Positions 31,258 through 38,530 of a stretch of 38,530 nt of DNA are shown here, in pieces. Each line of letters starts with the position of its first letter. Within the stretch, counting starts at the first letter, position 1. The position numbers and the translations under genes are program-made. Where the stretch lies: contig JALSMT010000076.1 in assembly GCA_026987375.1 (NCBI GenBank), positions 1-38,530 on the forward strand. Reading direction: 5' to 3'. This stretch comes from Thermaceae bacterium. GTDB taxonomy: Bacteria; Deinococcota; Deinococci; Deinococcales; Marinithermaceae. The notes under the pieces are model-generated. The model worked only from the letters and a program-made list of their open reading frames with translations. It ran no database searches and was not told where the DNA came from.

Positions 31258-32052
31258 ATGCCAGAATTGCCTGAGGTAGAGACCACGCGGCGCATCTTGG
31301 AACCGCATGTCGTCGGCAGGCGCGTTCTCGGACTGGAGCACGACGACCCCAAAAAGTATCGTCATACCGACCTGGCCGTAGGACGGGAGGTGCTTTCGAC
31401 TCGCAGGCGGGGGAAGTACCTTATATTTCCGCTAAGGGGAGGGCTCGAGCTGATAATCCACCTGGGCATGAGCGGCAGCCTGCGTTTGCAGCCGGGCGGT
31501 CATACCCGCGTGCGGCTAGAGCTCGAGGGAACAACGGTCTTTTTCAACGATCCGCGGCGTTTTGGCCGCTTGCTGGTGGTGCCCGCTGGAGAATACTCGG
31601 CTATGCCGACATTGGCGCGTATGGGCCCCGAGCCGTTTTCCAGGTCTTTCACCGCGCGTTTGCTGCACGAGCATCTACAGCAGAGTTGCAGCGCCCTCAA
31701 GACGGTTCTCTTGAGCCAGCGGCCGGTAGCCGGCTTGGGTAATATCTACGCCGACGAAGCGCTTTGGCTGGCAAAACTGGCGCCGTATAGGCCGGCGTGC
31801 AAGGTTGACGCAGCGGCGGCGCGGCGCCTGCACCGAGCGATACGCCGCGTGCTGCGGCGCGCGCTCTCGCTGGGGGGCTCGACGCTCTCAGACGGCGTTT
31901 ACACCAGGCCCAGCGGCGAACCGGGTTACTTCCAGATAGAGCACAAGGTGTACGGTCGCGCCAAACAGCCCTGTCTCCGCTGCGGCCGCCAGGTAGCCAC
32001 CATGGTCGTGGGGGGACGCACCAGCCATTACTGCCCTGTTTGCCAGCGGTAA
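31258..32052 (+). CDS. mutM: formamidopyrimidine-DNA glycosylase
   Basis: 264 residues. It removes 8-oxoguanine and formamidopyrimidines and nicks the strand. The mature N terminus PELPEVET carries the catalytic Pro and Glu. Also visible: RRGKYLIFPL, the catalytic-Lys-containing region, HLGMSGSLR, NDPRRFGRL, AGLGNIYADEALW, and a C-terminal zinc finger CLRCG...YCPVCQR. The ATG lies one base after the hisA stop. A bidirectional terminator follows at once. Confidence 0.97.
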   Translation: MPELPEVETTRRILEPHVVGRRVLGLEHDDPKKYRHTDLAVGREVLSTRRRGKYLIFPLRGGLELIIHLGMSGSLRLQPGGHTRVRLELEGTTVFFNDPRRFGRLLVVPAGEYSAMPTLARMGPEPFSRSFTARLLHEHLQQSCSALKTVLLSQRPVAGLGNIYADEALWLAKLAPYRPACKVDAAAARRLHRAIRRVLRRALSLGGSTLSDGVYTRPSGEPGYFQIEHKVYGRAKQPCLRCGRQVATMVVGGRTSHYCPVCQR

Positions 32053-32053
32053 A

Positions 32054-32081
32054 AAAACGACCGCCAGATGGCGGTCGTTTT
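32054..32081. terminator. bidirectional terminator between mutM and rpsI
   Basis: Arms AAAACGACCGCCA (32054-32066) and TGGCGGTCGTTTT (32069-32081) form a 13-bp stem. A-rich sequence on one side and T-rich on the other serve both strands. It lies 2 bases after mutM and 17 before the end of rpsI. Confidence 0.92.
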
Positions 32082-32097
32082 CGCTCGTAAGAAACGC

Positions 32098-32490
32098 TTA
32101 ACGCTTCGAGTACTGCGGGGCCTTGCGGGCCTTGTGCTTGCCGTACTTTTTGCGCTCAACCTCGCGGGCGTCGCGCGTGAGGAAGCCGGCTTTCTTGAGG
32201 CTTTGGCGCAGGTCGTTGTCGTACTCGACCAGCGCGCGGGCGATGCCCATCTTGACGGCGTCGACCTGTGCGGCCTTGCCGCTGCCCTTGACGGTGACCA
32301 GCAGGTCGAACTGGTTTTCTTTGCTCACGTGGCGCAGGGGGTCGAGAGCGGAAGCCGCTTTGATTATGCCGCTAAAGTAGTCTTCAAAAGTCTTGCCGTT
32401 GACGGTAATCTGGCCCTTGCCGGGGCGCATGAAAACGCGGGCTACCGCGGTCTTGCGCCGCCCGGTGCCATAAAATTGCTGAGTCGCCAT
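32098..32490 (-). CDS. rpsI: ribosomal protein uS9
   Basis: 130 residues: QQFYGTGRRKTAVARVF at the N terminus and the basic tail KKYGKHKARKAPQYSKR ending in the conserved SKR that contacts P-site tRNA. GAGGT lies in the end of rplM, and the genes share one base (TAATG). Small subunit protein. Confidence 0.98.
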   Translation of the reverse strand: MATQQFYGTGRRKTAVARVFMRPGKGQITVNGKTFEDYFSGIIKAASALDPLRHVSKENQFDLLVTVKGSGKAAQVDAVKMGIARALVEYDNDLRQSLKKAGFLTRDAREVERKKYGKHKARKAPQYSKR

Positions 32491-32924
32491 TATTTGACCT
32501 CCAACTCGATGGGTTCGGGTTTTTGCGCCGCGTGCGGGTGCTGCCCTCCGGCGTAGACCTTGAGCCGCTTAAGCATTCTGCGCCCGAGAGGGCCCTTGGG
32601 CAGCATGCCCTTGACGGCGTGCTGTAAAACCCGCTCGGGGTGGCGTTCCAGCAGGGTAGCGGCGTTGATGCTGCGCAGACCGCCGGGGTAGCCAGAGTAG
32701 CGGGTATAAACTTTTTGTTGCAGCTTGTTGCCCGTGAGCCTGATCTTTTCGGCGTTCACCACGACCACGAAGTCGCCGGTGAGCGTGTTGGGGGTGTAGT
32801 CGGGGCGGTGCTTGCCGCGCAGAATCTTGGCGATCTCGCTAGCCAGCCGCCCTAAGGTTTTCCCCTGGGCGTCTACCAGAACCCACTTGGGTTCGATTTC
32901 TTTGGGTACGTACGTCTTGTGCAC
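32490..32924 (-). CDS. rplM: ribosomal protein uL13
   Basis: 144 residues from GTG 32924. Visible: [85 protein letters not shown] 32924 is chosen over TTG 32936, because TTGGAGG is the ribosome site and the start then matches the family N terminus. L13 and S9 form a conserved two-gene operon. A leader of about 70 bases with a stem may take part in control. Confidence 0.97.
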   Translation of the reverse strand: MHKTYVPKEIEPKWVLVDAQGKTLGRLASEIAKILRGKHRPDYTPNTLTGDFVVVVNAEKIRLTGNKLQQKVYTRYSGYPGGLRSINAATLLERHPERVLQHAVKGMLPKGPLGRRMLKRLKVYAGGQHPHAAQKPEPIELEVK

Positions 32925-32954
32925 AAGAGCCTCCAAAACTGCCTGTGGTTCTCA

Positions 32955-32989
32955 CTGCACGGGGCGATCGGGGCAGAACCCCCTTGCAG
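32955..32989 (-). promoter_or_regulatory. structured rplM leader
   Basis: In the leader of the rplM mRNA, CTGCA (32985-32989 read on the minus strand) can pair with TGCAG (32955-32959), enclosing a GGGG/CCCC helix. It lies between the promoter and the ribosome site and may be a feedback site for L13. This is inference from position. Confidence 0.4.
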
Positions 32990-33002
32990 GATGCCAGCGA
33001 GC

Positions 33003-33031
33003 AGTATAGCACACGCCCCCGGGGCATACAA
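33003..33031 (-). promoter_or_regulatory. rplM-rpsI promoter
   Basis: On the minus strand TTGTAT (33026-33031), 17 bases, TATACT (33003-33008) preceded by TGC (extended -10). The start would be near 32996. Confidence 0.7.
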
Positions 33032-33032
33032 T
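33027..33032 (+). promoter_or_regulatory. -10 box of the pterin dehydratase gene (leaderless type)
   Basis: TACAAT on the plus strand, 6 bases before ATG 33039. It overlaps the -35 of the divergent rplM promoter, so polymerase binding on the two may be exclusive. Confidence 0.55.
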
Positions 33033-33038
33033 GGCGCT

Positions 33039-33338
33039 ATGGAGCATAAATGGTCCGACGAACAGGTGAAGCACGCCGTAGCGGAGCTGGAAGGTTGGCA
33101 GTATCAGGACGGCCGCATAGAACGAGTTTTTAGTTTCACCACCTACGCCGACGGAGTGGCCTTCGCCACCCGTATTTTCCTGCTGTCTGAAAGACAAAAT
33201 CACCACCCTGACGCCGTTTGTGTTTTGTGGAAGAAAGTAGGTGTGGCTTACACCACCCACGACGTGGGCGGGGTGACGGAGCGCGACCTCAAGGCCGCGA
33301 CGATGATCAACCTGCTCTACGAGCGCTTCCGCGACTAA
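33039..33338 (+). CDS. phhB: pterin-4a-carbinolamine dehydratase
   Basis: 99 residues of the PCD/DCoH family, which dehydrates 4a-hydroxytetrahydropterin to recycle the cofactor. Visible: WSDEQVKHAVAELEGWQYQDGRIERVFSF, QNHHPDAVCVLWKKVGVAYTTHDVGG with the active-site His pair, and TERDLKAATMIN. ATG 33039 matches the family N terminus and the leaderless -10 spacing; the longer upstream frame is in the rplM leader region. No phenylalanine hydroxylase lies in the window. Confidence 0.93.
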   Translation: MEHKWSDEQVKHAVAELEGWQYQDGRIERVFSFTTYADGVAFATRIFLLSERQNHHPDAVCVLWKKVGVAYTTHDVGGVTERDLKAATMINLLYERFRD

Positions 33339-33359
33339 TCAGGCTCTTATCTAAGTATA

Positions 33360-33388
33360 TTGACAAAACAGAGCGGAATGCTTAGTAT
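33360..33388 (+). promoter_or_regulatory. promoter of the 199-residue gene
   Basis: TTGACA (33360-33365), 17 bases, TAGTAT (33383-33388). The start near 33395 would put it right at the Shine-Dalgarno GGAGGTG (33396-33402). Confidence 0.7.
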
Positions 33389-33409
33389 TTGCACTGGAGG
33401 TGAGTGTAT

Positions 33410-34009
33410 ATGGCTAAACTAACCTTAGCTGAACAGTACACTTTGCGCGGCCTGACGGGCCGGATCGTGGGCGAGGTGCTTTCCGACGCCTACGGCATTC
33501 CCAGCCTTGGTCTCGTCACCAACAAGACCTACATTTGCTCGAGCCTGGCCGGAGCGGTCGAGGCCGCCTTCCTGGCGGACAAGGGAGGGCTCGGCCGCGT
33601 GCTTACCGCCCTGACCGAAAAGCCCGAGGACGCCGCAGCGGCGGTAAAGCAGCTGGAAGGCGCGAATACGGTAATGCTCGCCTACGGGGGCGAAGCGGAC
33701 GCGGAGACCAACTACGCCCTCACCAAGGCCTTCCTGAAGGCTGCCGCCGAAGCCGACCTGGACGCCGACCTTTTCTTCCACGTACGCATCTGGGCTCCCG
33801 GCATGGTGCAAAAGGTAGTCAGCGAAGACAAGAGTATTGCCGAGTACCTAAAAGACCGCGCTCTGGGAGCTTTTGCTTTCGACCTGGATCGCGGCGTCTT
33901 TATTTTCCACGCCGTTGAGGTCAGCGAGGAGGGTGAAGTAATTTCTGAGCCGATTCTGGAAGCGCCGCTTAGCGTAGAGCACGCCGACCTTTTACGCCGC
34001 AGCCTCTGA
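33410..34009 (+). CDS. unrecognised cytoplasmic protein
   Basis: 199 residues, no family recognised. It is acidic and Ala-rich, with no signal peptide or membrane segment. It seems to have two parts: an N-terminal segment (LTGRIVGEVLSDAYGIPSLGLVTNKTYICSS) with mixed strands and helices, and a middle with an AYGGEADAETNYALTKAFLKAAAEADLD helix region, then strands RIWAPGMVQKVV and GAFAFDLDRGVFIFHAVEV. Strong GGAGGTG, consensus promoter and terminator make it a one-gene unit likely to be well expressed. ATG 33410 is set by the ribosome site; no cofactor motif is visible. Confidence 0.8.
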   Translation: MAKLTLAEQYTLRGLTGRIVGEVLSDAYGIPSLGLVTNKTYICSSLAGAVEAAFLADKGGLGRVLTALTEKPEDAAAAVKQLEGANTVMLAYGGEADAETNYALTKAFLKAAAEADLDADLFFHVRIWAPGMVQKVVSEDKSIAEYLKDRALGAFAFDLDRGVFIFHAVEVSEEGEVISEPILEAPLSVEHADLLRRSL

Positions 34010-34022
34010 CTGTACGATCCCC

Positions 34023-34059
34023 AAAACCTCCGGGCGACTGGTCTCTCCCGGAGGTTTTT
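34023..34059 (+). terminator. intrinsic terminator after the 199-residue gene
   Basis: AAAACCTCCGGG (34023-34034) pairs with CCCGGAGGTTTT (34047-34058), 12-base loop, followed by T. It starts 13 bases after the stop. Confidence 0.9.
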
Positions 34060-34079
34060 GCTATTGCGCCTGACCCAGG

Positions 34080-34108
34080 TTGACGCGGCCGGAGACTCTC
34101 CGTATACT
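34080..34108 (+). promoter_or_regulatory. argG operon promoter
   Basis: TTGACG (34080-34085), 17 bases, TATACT (34103-34108). The start is expected near 34115, leaving about 110 bases before argG. Confidence 0.8.
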
Positions 34109-34118
34109 TATGCACGAG

Positions 34119-34148
34119 ATGAAGCTTCGCGCCCGACGACTGAAATGA
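34119..34148 (+). CDS. candidate arginine-rich leader peptide of argG
   Basis: Nine codons, MKLRARRLK then TGA. Three of nine residues are Arg (CGC, CGA, CGA). The ATG lies about 4 bases from the predicted transcription start, so translation would be near-leaderless, in line with other genes here. It lies between the argG promoter and a terminator-like hairpin. This is the layout of attenuation leader peptides, in which the codons match the end product. ATG 34110 is in frame too but lies before the expected transcript start. Confidence 0.5.
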   Translation: MKLRARRLK

Positions 34149-34159
34149 AGTAAAGGGGA

Positions 34160-34199
34160 CAAGCGCCTAAAGGTGGGGCTTGGCCCCACCTTTCTTCTG
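34160..34199 (+). promoter_or_regulatory. argG attenuator: terminator hairpin with possible antiterminator
   Basis: AAAGGTGGGGC (34169-34179) pairs with GCCCCACCTTT (34183-34193) in an 11-bp stem, then TTCTTCT, upstream of argG. CAAGC (34160-34164) can instead pair with GCTTG (34178-34182), with CC at 34166-34167 opposite GG at 34172-34173. That would break the terminator stem. The two forms exclude each other, as in transcription attenuation. No anti-antiterminator pairing was clear. Confidence 0.6.
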
Positions 34200-34228
34200 C
34201 GGGGCAAGCGTGAATAGGAGTGATGAGG

Positions 34229-35419
<1,191 letters not shown>

Positions 35420-35421
35420 CC

Positions 35422-36828
35422 ATGGCAGAGAAGGGCTCCAATAAGCTCTGGGGCGGGCGCTTCGCCGAGGAAACAAACGAACTGGCGGCGGCTTTCAACA
35501 ACTCCCTGCCCTTCGACCGGCGGCTCTGGCGCGAGGACCTGGACGGCAGCCGCGCCCACGCCCGCATGCTGGCGAAGCAGGGCATCCTGACCGAGGAGGA
35601 GGCCCGGGTGATTCTCGAGGGCCTCGACCGGATCGAAGCGGAGATTGAGGCCGATACCTTTCCCTGGCGCGACGAGTACGAAGACGTGCACATGAACGTC
35701 GAAGCCCGCCTGACCGAGCTGGTGGGCGAGGTGGGCGGCAAGCTGCACACCGCCCGCAGCCGCAACGACCAGGTGGCCACCGACCTGCGCCTTTGGCTCA
35801 GGCGGGCGCTGGCGGCGGTCGTGGAAGCGCAGCAGGAGCTGGCGCGGGTGCTGGTGGCCGAGGCCGAGCGCCATCTCGAGCCCCCGCTGATTCTGCCCGG
35901 CTACACCCATCTGCAGCGGGCCCAGCCGGTGCTGCTTTCGCACTGGTTCATGGCCTACTACGAGATGCTTTCGCGCGACACCACTCGGGTGCTCGACGCT
36001 CTCTTCCGTCTGGACGAGTCGCCCCTGGGGGCGGCGGCGCTGGCGGGGACGAGCTTTCCCATCGACCGCCACTACACGGCCGAGCAGCTGGGCTTTTTGG
36101 AGCCGATGCGCAACAGCCTCGACGCCGTGGCCAGCCGCGACTTCGTGCTGGAGGCGCTTTCGGCCATCACCATAGGCCAGCTGACGCTTTCACGCTTGGC
36201 CGAGGAGCTGGTGCTCTACTCGAGCTTCGAGTTCGGTTTCGTCACCCTGCCCGACGCCTTCGCCACCGGCAGCTCGATCATGCCGCAGAAGAAGAACCCC
36301 GACATCCCCGAGCTGATCCGGGCCAAGGCGGGGCGGACGATCGGCGACCTGGTGACGCTCCTGACCGTGGTCAAGGGCCTGCCGCTCGCTTACAACAAGG
36401 ACCTGCAGGAGGACAAGGAACCGCTCTTCGACGCGCTGGATACTTATACATCGTCCCTCAGGCTCATGGGGGCGCTGCTGCCGGGGCTCACCTGGCACCC
36501 GGAGACGACGAAGAAGGCTGCGGCGGGCGGCTTCGCCCTGGCCACAGACCTGGCCGACTACCTGGCCCGCAAGGGCATGCCTTTCCGCCAGGCCCACTCG
36601 GTGGTGGGCCGGATCGTCCGCAAGCTGCAGGAAGAGGGCCGCGACCTGGATGACCTTAGCCTCGACGAGCTGCGTTCCTTCAGTGATTTGTTCGACGAAG
36701 ACGCGCTCACGCTGCTTTCAGTCGAGGGGTCTGTCGCCAGCCGCAACGTCTACGGCGGCACCGCTCCCGAGCAGGTGCGGGCCCGCATCGCCGAAGCCAA
36801 GCGGGAACTGGAGGAGGACCCGTCATGA
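35422..36828 (+). CDS. argH: argininosuccinate lyase
   Basis: 468 residues of the fumarase/aspartase superfamily, cleaving argininosuccinate to arginine and fumarate. Visible: [74 protein letters not shown] (active-site His), and the superfamily signature [12 protein letters not shown]. It follows argG by 2 bases and overlaps the acetyltransferase by 4 (ATGA). Confidence 0.98.
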   Translation: MAEKGSNKLWGGRFAEETNELAAAFNNSLPFDRRLWREDLDGSRAHARMLAKQGILTEEEARVILEGLDRIEAEIEADTFPWRDEYEDVHMNVEARLTELVGEVGGKLHTARSRNDQVATDLRLWLRRALAAVVEAQQELARVLVAEAERHLEPPLILPGYTHLQRAQPVLLSHWFMAYYEMLSRDTTRVLDALFRLDESPLGAAALAGTSFPIDRHYTAEQLGFLEPMRNSLDAVASRDFVLEALSAITIGQLTLSRLAEELVLYSSFEFGFVTLPDAFATGSSIMPQKKNPDIPELIRAKAGRTIGDLVTLLTVVKGLPLAYNKDLQEDKEPLFDALDTYTSSLRLMGALLPGLTWHPETTKKAAAGGFALATDLADYLARKGMPFRQAHSVVGRIVRKLQEEGRDLDDLSLDELRSFSDLFDEDALTLLSVEGSVASRNVYGGTAPEQVRARIAEAKRELEEDPS

Positions 36829-37364
36829 TGAAGTTGGAGCTAAAATCGGCGGTTTTACCTGAGGTAAGCGAAAACGCTGAGACCAACCTGCGCAAGGCGC
36901 GCCTCAGCGACGTAGACGCGATCTTCGAGCTCATCAAGTACTGGGCCGAACAGGGCTTCATGCTGGTGCGCAGCCGCAGCCAGCTCTACGAGAACATCCG
37001 CGACTTCTACGTGGTCGAAGACGCCGACGGCCACATCGTCGGCACCGTGGCGCTGCACGTTCTCTGGGCCGACCTGGCCGAGATCCGCAGCCTGGCCGTG
37101 CACCCCGCCCGCCAGGGGCAGGGACTGGGCCGCTGGCTGGTGCTCGCCAGCGAGCGCGAGGCGCGCGACCTGCACGTGCCCAAGGTCTTCACCTTTACCC
37201 TGCAGGACGGGTTCTTCCGCAAGCTCGGCTACCAGGACATTCCCCGCGAGGACCTGCCGCCCAAGGTCTGGGTCGAGTGCGCCGACTGCCCCTTCCAGGA
37301 CAACTGCCACGAGATCCCCCTGATCAAGCACTTGTCGGGCGTCGCCGCAGAGGGTAGCGTGTAG
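36825..37364 (+). CDS. argA: short ArgA-type GNAT acetyltransferase (probable N-acetylglutamate synthase)
   Basis: 179 residues with a GNAT fold. Visible: [61 protein letters not shown] and the acetyl-CoA loop [11 protein letters not shown], then [10 protein letters not shown]. The C terminus has [10 protein letters not shown], a cysteine pair often seen in short ArgA. Placement after argH, with translational coupling, supports N-acetylglutamate synthesis, the first step of arginine synthesis. In some bacteria the same domain is fused to ArgH. The amino acid kinase domain of long ArgA is absent. Another acetyltransferase role cannot be excluded. Confidence 0.8.
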   Translation: MMKLELKSAVLPEVSENAETNLRKARLSDVDAIFELIKYWAEQGFMLVRSRSQLYENIRDFYVVEDADGHIVGTVALHVLWADLAEIRSLAVHPARQGQGLGRWLVLASEREARDLHVPKVFTFTLQDGFFRKLGYQDIPREDLPPKVWVECADCPFQDNCHEIPLIKHLSGVAAEGSV

Positions 37365-37367
37365 CCA

Positions 37368-38530
<1,163 letters not shown>

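Overview
The window reads as chromosomal DNA of a Deinococcota bacterium, most likely close to the Thermales. Evidence: a pilMNOWQ cluster of the Thermus type, a homoisocitrate dehydrogenase of the alpha-aminoadipate lysine pathway, Thermus-like ArgG and L13, and many genes whose start codon sits 6-7 nt after a TANNNT -10 box (leaderless transcripts, common in this phylum). No phage, insertion sequence, CRISPR array or toxin-antitoxin locus was seen. The assignment is from remembered families, not from a search.

Layout. 1-600: tail of a membrane protein, a small ABM-like protein, a strong hairpin and a CAT-anticodon tRNA on the minus strand with its own promoter. 600-1155: no convincing gene. 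1156-4064: divergent recN and glcF-like iron-sulfur protein. 4061-7227: minus-strand aroC-aroK-aroB-aroQ, almost all overlapping. 7294-12336: minus-strand pilM-pilN-pilO-pilW-pilQ. 12439-15352: minus-strand HD-GYP membrane protein, DUF5317 protein and homoisocitrate dehydrogenase, preceded by an unannotated 28-residue hydrophobic peptide gene with promoter, Shine-Dalgarno site and terminator. 16037-18431: a TPR-like protein, a hotdog thioesterase and hemB. 18495-20760: plus-strand ybaB-recR, three successive roadblock/LC7 proteins and a DUF3467 protein. 21218-26257: minus-strand yceD-rpmF-fabH-fabD-fabG-acpP-fabF. 26375-27271: arginase. 27941-30439: membrane protein, winged-helix regulator and two-gene ABC exporter. 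30540-32052: hisA-mutM. 32098-32924: rplM-rpsI. 33039-34009: pterin dehydratase and an unrecognised protein. 34119-38530: argG-argH-argA-like-carA (open at the window edge).

How they fit together. Most operons are housekeeping: chorismate, fatty acid, arginine/carbamoyl phosphate, ribosomal and DNA repair functions. The pilus cluster, HD-GYP protein and roadblock proteins may all bear on surface motility and DNA uptake, but only the pilus assignment is firm.

The best candidates for something undescribed are: an arginine attenuator ahead of argG (a nine-codon arginine-rich leader peptide plus a terminator and a possible antiterminator); the micropeptide ahead of the HD-GYP gene; a triad of tandem roadblock proteins without an adjacent GTPase; a DUF5317 frame with no usual start codon inside the HD-GYP gene; and an aroC promoter built into the pilQ terminator. 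The argG-carA end and the extreme left end look richer in G/C-ending codons than the middle of the window.
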